Shown here: piece by piece, positions 34,199 to 42,352 of the stretch
Layout: each line of letters begins with the position of its first letter
Position numbering within the stretch: position 1 is the stretch's first letter
Assembly: GCF_010730055.1 (NCBI RefSeq)
Contig: NZ_AP022575.1
Location: 1,116,001 to 1,180,000, forward strand
Source of the DNA: Mycobacterium shinjukuense
Lineage (GTDB): Bacteria; Actinomycetota; Actinomycetes; Mycobacteriales; Mycobacteriaceae
Direction of reading: 5' to 3'
DNA length: 64,000 nt
Translations under genes and position numbers: made by a program
Notes under the pieces: model-generated
What the model saw: only the letters and a program-made list of their open reading frames with translations
The model's database searches: none
Told to the model about the DNA's origin: nothing

Positions 34199-34822
34199 TT
34201 AGTGGCCCCGGGCCACCCACTCTTCGTAGTGGACGATCTCGTCGCCGACGGTGGTGCTGTGACCATGGCCGGTATGCACGACGGTGTCACCGGGCAATGT
34301 GCCAAGGCGTTCGGATATCGACCGCAGAATCGTCGGGAAATCCGAGAACGAGCGGCCGGTCGCACCCGGCCCGCCGGAGAACAGGGTGTCGCCGCTGAAC
34401 ACCACGTCCAGCTCAGGGGCATACCAGCACACCGATCCCGGGGAGTGGCCCGGGGTGTGCAGCGCGCGTAATTCGGTTCCGGTAACGAGTAACGTCTCCC
34501 CGTCGGTGACGGCACGAAAGTCCTTGTCCGGGTGCGTCATCCGCCACAGCACGGCATCGCCGGGGTGCAGCAGGACGGGCGCGTCGAGCGCCGCAGCCAG
34601 TTCGGGAGCCACCGTCACGTGATCGTTATGGCCGTGCGTGCACACCACCGCCACCACATTGCGGCCACCGACGGCGTCGATGATCGGTGCCGCGTCGTGG
34701 GCGGCGTCGAAAACCACGACATCGGAGTCGTCGCCGACCAGCCAGATGTTGTTGTCGACTTCCCAACTGCCGCCGTCGAGTTCGAAGGTTCCGTGGGTAA
34801 CGACGCGTTCAATGCAAGCCAC
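34199..34822 (-). CDS. Metallo-beta-lactamase-fold hydrolase (Rv2260 type)
   Basis: 207 residues from GTG 34822. Metal ligands of the glyoxalase-II-like fold are all visible: THGHNDH (HxHxDH), LHTPGHSPGS, VFSGDTLF and VVHTGHGHST. The GTG overlaps the MscR stop (TAGTG), so translation is coupled. In mycothiol-using bacteria, this position after MscR suggests hydrolysis of the S-formylmycothiol or a related thioester made by MscR. That role is inference; the fold is certain. Confidence 0.9.
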   Translation of the reverse strand: MACIERVVTHGTFELDGGSWEVDNNIWLVGDDSDVVVFDAAHDAAPIIDAVGGRNVVAVVCTHGHNDHVTVAPELAAALDAPVLLHPGDAVLWRMTHPDKDFRAVTDGETLLVTGTELRALHTPGHSPGSVCWYAPELDVVFSGDTLFSGGPGATGRSFSDFPTILRSISERLGTLPGDTVVHTGHGHSTTVGDEIVHYEEWVARGH

Positions 34823-35907
34823 TACAACACCACCACCGAGCGCAGCACCTTGCCGTCATGCATCTTGTGGAACGCTTGCTCGATGTCGCCGAGCCCGATC
34901 CGTTCGGAAACGAACCGCTCGAGCGGAAGCCGGCCCTGCAGGTACAGGTCGATGAGGGTGGGGAAGTCACGTTCGGGCAGGCAATCGCCGTACCACGACG
35001 ACTTCAGCGCGCCGCCGTGGGAGAAGAAATCCAGCAGCGGCATCTCCAGGCGCATATCGGGAGTGGGGACACCCACCAGCACGACGGTGCCCGCGAGGTC
35101 GCGGGCGTAAAAGGCCTGCTTCCAGGTTTCGGGTCGGCCGACGGCGTCGATCACCACGTCGGCGCCAAAACCCCCCGTGAGGTCTCGAATGGTCTCCACG
35201 ACGTTGAGTTCGCGGGCGTTGACGGTGTGGGTGGCGCCGAAGCTGCGGGCCCAGTCCAGCTTGGTGTCATCGGTGTCGACCGCGATGATCCGCTTGGCTC
35301 CGACCAGTGCGGCACCGGCGATCGCGGCATCGCCCACACCTCCGCAGCCGATCACCGCGACGGTGTCGTCGCGGCTGACCGCGCCGGTGTTGACCGCGGC
35401 GCCCAGGCCGGCCATGACCCCGCAACCGAGCAGCCCCGCGGCCGCGGGGTCGGCGGCGGGATCCACCTTGGTGCACTGGCCGGAATGCACCAGCGTCTTG
35501 TCGGCAAATGCCCCGATGCCCAGCGCCGGGGTGAGTTCGGTGCCGTCGGTCAGCGTCATTTTCTGTTCGGCGTTGAAGGTGTCGAAGCAGTACCGGGGCC
35601 GGCCACGTTTGCAGGCGCGGCACTGGCCGCAGACGGCGCGCCAGTTCAGGATCACGAAATCGCCCGGCTCGACGGTGGTCACCCCCGGCCCGACCGCTTC
35701 GACCGTGCCCGCGGCCTCGTGGCCGAGCAGGAACGGGTACTCGTCGTTGATGCCACCTTCGCGGTAGGTCAGGTCGGTGTGGCAAACGCCGCAGGCGATG
35801 ATGTCGACAATGGCCTCGCCGGGCCCGGGGTCCGGGACGACGATGTCCACCAGCTCGACGGGCTCGCCCTTGTTGCGGGAAATCACACCGCGCACTGTCT
35901 GGGTCAT
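34822..35907 (-). CDS. mscR: S-(hydroxymethyl)mycothiol dehydrogenase (NAD/mycothiol-dependent formaldehyde dehydrogenase)
   Basis: 361 residues from ATG 35907. Zinc-type medium-chain dehydrogenase: catalytic zinc ligands CGVCHTD and GHEAAG, structural zinc Cys cluster CGQCRACKRGRPRYC, and NAD loop VIGCGGVGDAAIAGA followed by AVDTDD (Asp after the loop, NAD preference). Matches MscR (AdhE2, Rv2259), which oxidises S-hydroxymethylmycothiol from formaldehyde and also reduces nitrosomycothiol. It is translationally coupled to the metallo-hydrolase. Confidence 0.93.
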   Translation of the reverse strand: MTQTVRGVISRNKGEPVELVDIVVPDPGPGEAIVDIIACGVCHTDLTYREGGINDEYPFLLGHEAAGTVEAVGPGVTTVEPGDFVILNWRAVCGQCRACKRGRPRYCFDTFNAEQKMTLTDGTELTPALGIGAFADKTLVHSGQCTKVDPAADPAAAGLLGCGVMAGLGAAVNTGAVSRDDTVAVIGCGGVGDAAIAGAALVGAKRIIAVDTDDTKLDWARSFGATHTVNARELNVVETIRDLTGGFGADVVIDAVGRPETWKQAFYARDLAGTVVLVGVPTPDMRLEMPLLDFFSHGGALKSSWYGDCLPERDFPTLIDLYLQGRLPLERFVSERIGLGDIEQAFHKMHDGKVLRSVVVL

Positions 35908-36005
35908 GCGCTCTAACTTAATGCGCGGAACAACACACGGTCCGGTGTTCGGCGCGGGCGGGGCCGGCGGGCCGCTGCCGGGCCCGGTGTAGCGTCGCTG
36001 AACAT

Positions 36006-36102
36006 GCGCGCCGGTGACGATGCGGAGCGAAGCGATGAGGTGGGGGCACGCCCCCACAAGTGGGAGGTACCCCCACCCGCTTGCGGGGGAGAGCGGCGGC
36101 AC
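36006..36102 (+). repeat. MIRU-like interspersed repeat carrying an extra GC-rich inverted repeat
   Basis: GCCGGTGACGATGCGGAGCG and AAGCGATGAG resemble the start of mycobacterial MIRU elements as I remember them, and GAGCGGCGGCACATG resembles their end, including placement directly before a start codon. Between lies a GC-rich insert with GTGGGGGC/GCCCCCAC and CCCCC/GGGGG arms (36038-36090). It can form a strong hairpin in the leader of the methyltransferase gene, which takes its ribosome site from the repeat (GGGGGAGAG). Confidence 0.55.
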
Positions 36103-37164
36103 ATGACCGAAGAGACCGAGACCGCCGAGGATTTCGGCAGCCGGATGATTGGGGTCATCGACAGCGCCGGCTTGGCGATCCTGGTCAGCGTTGGGCATCA
36201 GACCGGGTTGCTGGACACCATGGCCGGGCTTCCGCCGTCCACCAGCAACCAGATCGCCGAGGCGGCGGGACTGCATGAGCGCTACGTCCGGGAGTGGCTG
36301 GGCGGCATGACCACCGGGCGGATCATCGACTACGACGCCCAGACCGCGACCTACACGTTGCCCGCCCACCGCGCCGGCGTGTTGACCCGTGCGGCCGGGC
36401 CCGACAACCTCGCCGTGATCACCCAGTTCGTTTCGCTGCTCGGCGAGGTCGAACAACAGGTCATCCGCTGCTTTCGCGAGGGCGGTGGTGTGCCGTACAG
36501 CGAGTATCCACGCTTCCACAAGCTGATGGCCGAGGTGAGCGGTGAAGTGTTCGATCACGCGCTGATCGATGTGGTGCTCCCGCTGGTGGATGGCCTTCCG
36601 GAACGGTTGCGGTCCGGAGCCGACGTGGCCGATTTCGGCTGCGGCAGTGGTCACGCGGTCAACTTGATGGCGCGGGAGTTCCCCGCGAGCCGGTTCACCG
36701 GCATCGACTTTTCGGCCGAGGCCGTTGCTACCGGGACCGACGAAGCGGCCCGGCTCGGCCTGGAAAATGCGACCTTCGAAAACCACGATCTCGCCGAGCT
36801 GGACAAAGCCGAAACCTACGACCTCATCACCGCTTTCGACGCGATTCACGACCAGGCGCAGCCGGCCCGGGTGCTGAAAAACGTCTATCGCGCCCTGCGG
36901 CCCAACGGTGTGCTGCTGATGGTCGACATCAAGGCTTCCAGCCGGCTGGAAGACAATGTCGGTGTGCCGCTGAGCACCTACCTCTACACCACCTCGATGA
37001 TGCACTGCATGACGGTGTCATTGGCTCTCGACGGGGCGGGATTGGGGACGGTGTGGGGCAGGCAGCGGGCCACCTCGATGCTTGCCGACGCCGGCTTTGA
37101 CGAGGTCACTGTCGCCGAGATCGAGTCGGACGTGCTGAACAACTACTACATCGCCCGGAAGTGA
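36103..37164 (+). CDS. Class I SAM-dependent methyltransferase (Rv2258c type)
   Basis: 353 residues from ATG 36103; the frame is open back to 36004 through the repeat. An N-terminal winged-helix-like dimerisation part (IAEAAGLHERYVREWLGGM) precedes the Rossmann-type domain: motif I VADFGCGSGHAVNLMA, acidic loop FTGIDFSAEA, and ITAFDAIHDQAQP as motif IV/post-I region. The layout resembles small-molecule O-methyltransferases. The acceptor is unknown. The beta-lactamase-fold gene follows after 12 bases, suggesting an operon. Confidence 0.9.
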   Translation: MTEETETAEDFGSRMIGVIDSAGLAILVSVGHQTGLLDTMAGLPPSTSNQIAEAAGLHERYVREWLGGMTTGRIIDYDAQTATYTLPAHRAGVLTRAAGPDNLAVITQFVSLLGEVEQQVIRCFREGGGVPYSEYPRFHKLMAEVSGEVFDHALIDVVLPLVDGLPERLRSGADVADFGCGSGHAVNLMAREFPASRFTGIDFSAEAVATGTDEAARLGLENATFENHDLAELDKAETYDLITAFDAIHDQAQPARVLKNVYRALRPNGVLLMVDIKASSRLEDNVGVPLSTYLYTTSMMHCMTVSLALDGAGLGTVWGRQRATSMLADAGFDEVTVAEIESDVLNNYYIARK

Positions 37165-37176
37165 CCCGCCCAGCCG

Positions 37177-37995
37177 ATGGCTGCCCTGAAGGCTCTCGAC
37201 GACTGGCCGGTCCGTGCCGCCGCCGCCGCGGTGGTCGGACCCGGCGGGGTGCTGGCCACCCACGGCGACACCGCGCGCGTATTCGCGTTGGCGTCGGTGA
37301 CCAAGCCGCTGGTGGCCCGCGCCGTGCAAATCGCCGTCGAAGAAGGTGTCGTCGACCTCGACACTGCAGCCGGCCCGCCCGGCTCCACGATCCGCCACCT
37401 GCTGGCCCACGCCTCCGGGCTGGCGATGCACTCCGGGCAGGCGCTGGCGCGGCCCGGAACCCGCCGGATCTATTCCAACTACGGCTTTACCGTGCTGGCC
37501 GAGACGGTGCAGCGGGAATCGGGCATCACGTTCGACCGCTATCTGGCCGAGGCGGTATGCGAACCCCTGGGCATGGCAACCACCCGGCTCGACGGTGGGC
37601 CCGCGGTCGCCGGGTTCGGGGCCACCTCGACGGTCGCCGACCTCGCGGCCTTCGCCGCTGACCTGCTGCGCCCGTCGACGGTCTCGACGCAGATGCACGC
37701 CGACGCGATCGCGGTGCAGTTCCCCGGCTTGGACGGGGTGTTGCCCGGATACGGCATCCAGCGGCCCAACGACTGGGGGCTGGGTTTCGAGATCAAGGAC
37801 TCCAAATCGCCGCACTGGACGGGCAGCCGCAACTCGGCGCGCAGCTACGGCCACTTCGGCCAATCGGGCGGCTTTATCTGGGCGGATCCCGACGCGGACC
37901 GGGCGCTGGTGGTCTTGACCGACCGCGATTTCGGCCAGTGGGCACTGGATCGCTGGCCGGCGATTTCCGACCGTGTGCTGGCCGAGTACCACTGA
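37177..37995 (+). CDS. Serine beta-lactamase/esterase-fold protein (Rv2257c type)
   Basis: 272 residues. Class C-like motifs: LASVTKPLVA (SxxK nucleophile) and IYSNYGFTVLAE (YxN). The third motif may be SYGHFGQSGG (HxG), as in EstB-type esterases. No signal peptide is visible, so it may be cytosolic. Activity is likely an esterase or D-aminopeptidase-like hydrolase rather than drug resistance, but this is inference. It follows the methyltransferase gene by 12 bases. Confidence 0.85.
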   Translation: MAALKALDDWPVRAAAAAVVGPGGVLATHGDTARVFALASVTKPLVARAVQIAVEEGVVDLDTAAGPPGSTIRHLLAHASGLAMHSGQALARPGTRRIYSNYGFTVLAETVQRESGITFDRYLAEAVCEPLGMATTRLDGGPAVAGFGATSTVADLAAFAADLLRPSTVSTQMHADAIAVQFPGLDGVLPGYGIQRPNDWGLGFEIKDSKSPHWTGSRNSARSYGHFGQSGGFIWADPDADRALVVLTDRDFGQWALDRWPAISDRVLAEYH

Positions 37996-38138
37996 CAGGA
38001 AATGCACACTAGCGCAACATGGGCCTCACAAGGCACAATAGACACGCACGACACAAGAATTTCATGGCGGCATCCTGCTCGTCGGGTTCACCAGGTCGTT
38101 GGGGAAGACGTCCCTCGTGGAACCGAAGGAGCAGCAAG

Positions 38139-38651
38139 ATGCGCGCGTCGAACCAATTCGCCGACGTGACGACGGGCGTGGTGTACATCCACGCGTCACC
38201 GGCGGCGGTGTGCCCGCATGTCGAGTGGGCGTTGTCGTCGACCCTGCAGGCCACGGCGAACCTGGCCTGGACACCGCAGCCGGCCATGCCCGGACAGCTG
38301 CGTGCCGTCACCAACTGGGTCGGACCAGTGGGGACCGGCGCCCGGCTGGCCAACGCGCTGCGTTCCTGGTCGGTGCTGCGGTTCGAGGTCACCGAGGATC
38401 CCAGCCCCGGAGTCGACGGCCAGCGGTTCAGCCACACCCCGCAGCTGGGCTTGTGGAGCGGATCGATGAGCGCCAACGGCGACATCATGGTCGGCGAGAT
38501 GAGGCTGCGGGCGATGATGGCCCATGGCGCGGACACCCTTGCCGCCGAGCTGGATTCGGTGCTGGGGACGGCGTGGGACGAGGCGCTCGAGGCCTACCGC
38601 GACGGCGGTGACGCCGGCGAGGTGACCTGGCTCAGCCGCGGGGTGGGCTGA
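38139..38651 (+). CDS. DUF3145 family protein
   Basis: 170 residues from ATG 38139 with GAAGGAGCAG upstream. The sequence (ASNQFADVTTGVVYIHAS, PHVEWALSSTL, AVTNWVGPVGTGARLANALRSW, VLRFEVTEDPSPGVDGQRF) is the conserved actinobacterial DUF3145 protein, counterpart of Rv2256c. No motif points to a reaction. It is cytoplasmic and converges on the secreted-protein gene with 6 bases between the stops. Confidence 0.82.
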   Translation: MRASNQFADVTTGVVYIHASPAAVCPHVEWALSSTLQATANLAWTPQPAMPGQLRAVTNWVGPVGTGARLANALRSWSVLRFEVTEDPSPGVDGQRFSHTPQLGLWSGSMSANGDIMVGEMRLRAMMAHGADTLAAELDSVLGTAWDEALEAYRDGGDAGEVTWLSRGVG

Positions 38652-38657
38652 GGGCTC

Positions 38658-39176
38658 CTAGCTCACCGGCACCGAGACCGGCTTTGCCGACACCGGCATG
38701 TCGACATTGCCCTTGCATGCGCCGCTGGCGATATCGGTGTGGAAGACGCCGGTGAGGATTCCGTATTGGCCGGGTGTGTAGACCGTGATGGATTTCGCCG
38801 GGTCGTATTCGATGGTGCCGTCGGGGAGCAGGCAGTCCCATTGCCAGCTCATCTCGCGCACCCATTGGGAACCATTCCAGGTGAATTCGATGGATCGCGG
38901 CATGGATTCATTTTTCGGTGGGGGAGGGTCAGTCACCCTGGCGACACAGACGCCCGCCGAGCAGCTGGAGCTGATGGAGACGCTGGTCCGGTGGGCATAT
39001 TCGGGTTGACCGGCCGCCATGGAGGTGCCGGTCTTCGCGTTGGCGGAGAGGGTCAGAATGTACTGCCCATCCCATGACGCGACTTCACCCGCGTGCGCCG
39101 ACGGAGCCAGCCACAGCGCGGCGCTGAGGGACCCGGCCGCCACCGCAACGTGCGCGCCCTTGCGAAACCCCGACAT
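38658..39176 (-). CDS. Secreted protein of unknown function (Rv2253-like)
   Basis: 172 residues. A Sec signal peptide (GAHVAVAAGSLSAALWLAPSAHAG) leads to a mature part with ASWDGQYILTLSANAKTGTS, SIEFTWNGSQWVREMSWQWD and TVYTPGQYGILTGVFHT, and Cys residues SCSAGVC, WDCLL and GACKG. The pattern occurs in several mycobacterial secreted proteins; the function is unknown. It lies 55 bases upstream of the lipid-kinase stop on the same strand but is preceded by its own gap. Confidence 0.78.
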   Translation of the reverse strand: MSGFRKGAHVAVAAGSLSAALWLAPSAHAGEVASWDGQYILTLSANAKTGTSMAAGQPEYAHRTSVSISSSCSAGVCVARVTDPPPPKNESMPRSIEFTWNGSQWVREMSWQWDCLLPDGTIEYDPAKSITVYTPGQYGILTGVFHTDIASGACKGNVDMPVSAKPVSVPVS

Positions 39177-39231
39177 CGTTCCTCCCTGGTCAGCGGGTTT
39201 GGCAAGGATGTCGCGTTCGGCGACCCGATCG

Positions 39232-40146
39232 TTACCCGGTGGGCCGCAGCACCGGCAGCGCGGCGGGCACCGCGGAGATCTCGGCCGGCAATGGGCAGGC
39301 GTAGTCGCCGTCGGCGTAGACGTTGATACCGGGGCACTCGACGGCGATGGTCTGGGCCCGTGCGGTGGTCACCTCGTCTAGCATGACGTGGGTGCCCTTG
39401 ATCGCGGTCGGGAAGAAGCGCACCAGCCTGGTGCGCGATTCCGAAGCCACCATGGTGATGTCGAGCAGGCCGTCGCGGTGGTCGGCACCCGGGCAGATCA
39501 ACAACCCGCCGCCGTAGCTGCGGGTATTGCCGAAGGCCGCCAGCGTCAGATCGGACTCGATCTCCGTGGTTCCGTCGAGCACCAACCGGAACGGCAGCGG
39601 CCGCAGCTGCGACAGTTCGGCCAGCATTGCGATGTAGTAACGCAGCCGGCCGTGCGGCCAGCTCATCCGGTTGGCCCGATCGGTGACCAGGGAGTCGAAC
39701 CCGGTTGCCGCCACGGTGCCAAACCACTTGTGCGCGCCGTTTCGGTCGCAAATTCGGCCCAGGTCAGTGGTTTCCGTCCAGCCATCCACGACGATATCGG
39801 CGGCGGCCTCGGGATCCTTTGTGGGAATTCCGAATTCGCGTGCGTGGTCGTTGCCGGTGCCCGCCGGAATGATTCCCAGCGGAACATCAGTGCCGGCCAG
39901 CACTTGCAGCGCGTTGGAGATGACGCCGTCGCCGCCGGTGACCACCACGGCGTCGGTGCCCTTCTCGATTGCCGCGGCGACGAGATAGCGCGCATCCTTG
40001 GCGTTTTCACCCACGATCTCGATGACGTCCACGCCGCGGTGCCGCAGCCGGGCTATCGCGAGCCGCGCGGCGTGCACCGCGGCACCGTGCCCGGACAGGG
40101 GGTTGGTCAGCGCGGTCACCTTGCCGATCTCGCGCCGGCTCAGCAT
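39232..40146 (-). CDS. Diacylglycerol/lipid kinase (DAGK catalytic family, Rv2252 type)
   Basis: 304 residues from ATG 40146, which overlaps the upstream stop (TGATG). DAGK catalytic motifs: LTNPLSGHGAAVHAA, VVTGGDGVISNALQVL and LGIIPAGTGNDHAREFGIP. These correspond to the nucleotide and metal-binding GGDG and GTGND. It should phosphorylate diacylglycerol or a related lipid; Rv2252 has been tied to phosphatidylinositol-mannoside precursor formation. It is coupled to the AGPS-like flavoprotein. Confidence 0.9.
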   Translation of the reverse strand: MLSRREIGKVTALTNPLSGHGAAVHAARLAIARLRHRGVDVIEIVGENAKDARYLVAAAIEKGTDAVVVTGGDGVISNALQVLAGTDVPLGIIPAGTGNDHAREFGIPTKDPEAAADIVVDGWTETTDLGRICDRNGAHKWFGTVAATGFDSLVTDRANRMSWPHGRLRYYIAMLAELSQLRPLPFRLVLDGTTEIESDLTLAAFGNTRSYGGGLLICPGADHRDGLLDITMVASESRTRLVRFFPTAIKGTHVMLDEVTTARAQTIAVECPGINVYADGDYACPLPAEISAVPAALPVLRPTG

Positions 40147-41765
40147 CACGGAATCAGCTTGCCGGGGTTGAGAATTCCGGCTGGATCCAGCGTCGCCTTG
40201 ATCGCGCACAGCAGCCGCACGCCCAGATCGCCCACCTCCTGGCGCATCCACGGGCGGTGGTCGGCGCCCACCGCATGGTGATGGGTGATGGTTCCGCCGG
40301 TGGCCATGATGGCATCCGACGCGGCCTTCTTGGCGGCCAGCCATTGCTCGATCGGATTGCCCCGCTGTGCGGCGACGACGGTGAAGTACAGCGATGCGCC
40401 GGTGGGATACACGTGCGAGACGTGGCACATCACCAGTGCCGGGGTGCCCGATTCGGCCAGCGAGCCGGTGAGCGCGTCGGTGACCGCTGCCTTCAGCGCG
40501 GCAATGTTGGACCACGTGGTTGCGGTCTCGAGCGTCTCGCACAAAGCGCCGGCGGCCAGCAGCGAGTCGCGCAGATACGGCGCGGCGAACCGGCCGCGCT
40601 CCCAGGCCCGCGCCGGCCCCTCACCCAGCGATGTTCCGCCGTGGGCTGCCAGCACCGCGCGGGTCTCGGCGTGCCGGCTTTCGGCGTGTTCGGTGGTGCC
40701 CTCGAACACGGTGAGTCCCAGGCAGCCGCCGGTGATCTGGGCTTCGCCGATGGACTCGGTGGTGGCCAGGTTGACGCCGGTCTCGGCCTCGTCGGAAAGC
40801 CGGATGACGGTGGGTCCGGTGCCGGTTTGGGTGATGGCCCGCAGCGCCGCGACCCCGGTCGCGAAGTCGGGAAACGACCACGCCTCGTACCGGGTGGTCT
40901 CCGGTATCCGGTGCACCCGCAACCGAACTCGGGTGATCACGCCGAACACCCCTTCCGACCCGATCACCAGCTGGCGCAGGTCCGGGCCGGCGGCCGACGC
41001 CGGCGCTCGACCGAGATCCAGCACCCCGGCCGGAGTGATCATGCGCAGCCCCAGAACCATGTCGTTGAATCGGCCGTAGCCCGCCGAGCCCTGGCCGGAC
41101 GAGCGCGTGGCCGCGAAACCTCCGATGGTGGCGTACTGGAAGCTCTGCGGGAAGTGCCCCAGCGAGAAGCCGTGTTCGCCGAGCAGGCGTTCGGCCTGCG
41201 GGCCGGTGACGCCGGCCCCCAATTCGGCCTCACCGGACACCTCGTCGATCCAGTGCAGCCGGTTGAAGCGCCGCAAGTCCAGCGAGATCACCGCGCCGAA
41301 GTCACCGCGGACCGGGTCAAGCCCGCCGACGACGTTGGTGCCGCCGCCGAACGGGACGACGGCAATGCCGTGTTCGGAGCAGTAGCGCAGGATGTCGGCG
41401 ACGGTGTCCTCGCCGCCCGGGTCGCCGGGCAGCAACACCGCGTCGGGCGCGTCCTGGATACCGGTGTCCTTGCGGCGCAATATGTCTGGGGTGGACTTGC
41501 CGCCGGCGTGCAGCAACCGGTCACGGTCGGCGGTGCGGAAGTACTCGGCGCCGACGATGTTGGCCAGCCCGTCTTGATCCGCCGGCGACAGGGCGCACGG
41601 GCGTAACTTCACCTGGTCGGGCGCAAGCTCGACGTCAGCGGAGTCGGCCAGGCCCACAACTTGTTTCAGCAACGACCGGATGCCCTCGGAAAGGGGCTTG
41701 GCCGCGGCGGGATCTCCCCACGCGTTCCATTTCATCGGCGGAACGAGTTCCTCGAGGTGCGTCAT
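40146..41765 (-). CDS. AGPS-like FAD flavoprotein (alkyl-DHAP synthase family, Rv2251 type)
   Basis: 539 residues. N-terminal MKWNAWGDP is the alkyl-dihydroxyacetonephosphate synthase signature. The PCMH FAD domain has VVPFGGGTNVVGG, GHFPQSFQYATIGGFAATRSSG and LVIGSEGVFGVITRV. The C-terminal catalytic region keeps GTITHHHAVGADHRPW, matching the AGPS HHH motif, and ends DPAGILNPGKLIP. Eukaryotic AGPS swaps the acyl group of acyl-DHAP for a fatty alcohol to make ether lipids. Whether mycobacteria make such lipids with this protein is not shown. Its start codon lies beside a TetR operator candidate. Confidence 0.88.
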   Translation of the reverse strand: MTHLEELVPPMKWNAWGDPAAAKPLSEGIRSLLKQVVGLADSADVELAPDQVKLRPCALSPADQDGLANIVGAEYFRTADRDRLLHAGGKSTPDILRRKDTGIQDAPDAVLLPGDPGGEDTVADILRYCSEHGIAVVPFGGGTNVVGGLDPVRGDFGAVISLDLRRFNRLHWIDEVSGEAELGAGVTGPQAERLLGEHGFSLGHFPQSFQYATIGGFAATRSSGQGSAGYGRFNDMVLGLRMITPAGVLDLGRAPASAAGPDLRQLVIGSEGVFGVITRVRLRVHRIPETTRYEAWSFPDFATGVAALRAITQTGTGPTVIRLSDEAETGVNLATTESIGEAQITGGCLGLTVFEGTTEHAESRHAETRAVLAAHGGTSLGEGPARAWERGRFAAPYLRDSLLAAGALCETLETATTWSNIAALKAAVTDALTGSLAESGTPALVMCHVSHVYPTGASLYFTVVAAQRGNPIEQWLAAKKAASDAIMATGGTITHHHAVGADHRPWMRQEVGDLGVRLLCAIKATLDPAGILNPGKLIP

Positions 41766-41770
41766 GCGTT

Positions 41771-41789
41771 ACAGTATTACATATGCTGT
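41771..41789. promoter_or_regulatory. Candidate TetR operator between AGPS-like and tetR genes
   Basis: ACAGTATTACATATGCTGT is an imperfect palindrome (ACAG-AT ... AT-CTGT arms). It occupies the 17-base gap between the two divergent start codons (41765 and 41783) and runs over the tetR ATG. It is the only AT-rich spot in the region. TetR proteins usually bind such a site and regulate both directions. Confidence 0.5.
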
Positions 41790-42352
41790 CAATCAGTAAT
41801 GCTCCCTCGGATGCGGGCGAGCGCATCCTTGCGGCAGCGGCGAGCTGTGCGCTCGATTTTGGCGTCGACCGGGTGACGCTCGCCGAGATCGCCCGGCGCG
41901 CGGGCGTGAGCCGCCCGACCGTCTACCGCCGCTGGCCGGACACCCGGTCGATCATGTCGACGCTGCTCACCCGGCATATCACCGACGCGCTGAAAGACGT
42001 GCCGGTCGACGGGGACGACCGGGAGGCGTTGGTCAAGCAGGTGGTCGCGGTGGCCGACCGGCTGCGTCGTGACGAGCTGATCATGTCGGTCATGCACTCG
42101 GAGCTGGCCAGGGTGTACATCACCGAGCGCCTCGGAGCCAGCCAGCAGTTCCTGATCGAGGGGCTGGTGGCCCGGCTGAAGGTGGCACAGCGAGCGGGCA
42201 GCGTTCGCGCCGGTGACCCCCGCCAACTGGCGACCATGGTGCTGCTGATCGTCCAGTCGACCATTCAATCCGCCGACATCGTCAAGCCGGTCCTCGACTC
42301 CGAAGCCCTGGCCGCCGAACTCAGCTACACCCTGAACGGATACCTGTCCTGA
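41783..42352 (+). CDS. TetR-family transcriptional regulator (Rv2250c type)
   Basis: 189 residues. The HTH is VTLAEIARRAGVSRPTVYRRW, preceded by GERILAAAASCALDFGVDR. The C-terminal ligand/dimer domain is helical with no clear ligand signature. ATG 41783 has no ribosome site, so the mRNA may be leaderless. The stop overlaps the glpD1 start (TGATG), making an operon with glpD1. With the divergent AGPS-like/lipid-kinase pair, the likely targets are glycerolipid genes. Confidence 0.88.
   Translation: MLSISNAPSDAGERILAAAASCALDFGVDRVTLAEIARRAGVSRPTVYRRWPDTRSIMSTLLTRHITDALKDVPVDGDDREALVKQVVAVADRLRRDELIMSVMHSELARVYITERLGASQQFLIEGLVARLKVAQRAGSVRAGDPRQLATMVLLIVQSTIQSADIVKPVLDSEALAAELSYTLNGYLS

Noticed and set aside
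36006..36102. Array of short GC-rich repeats as a CRISPR
   Set aside because: There is a single element with one internal dyad; no regular repeat-spacer pattern and no cas genes anywhere in the window.
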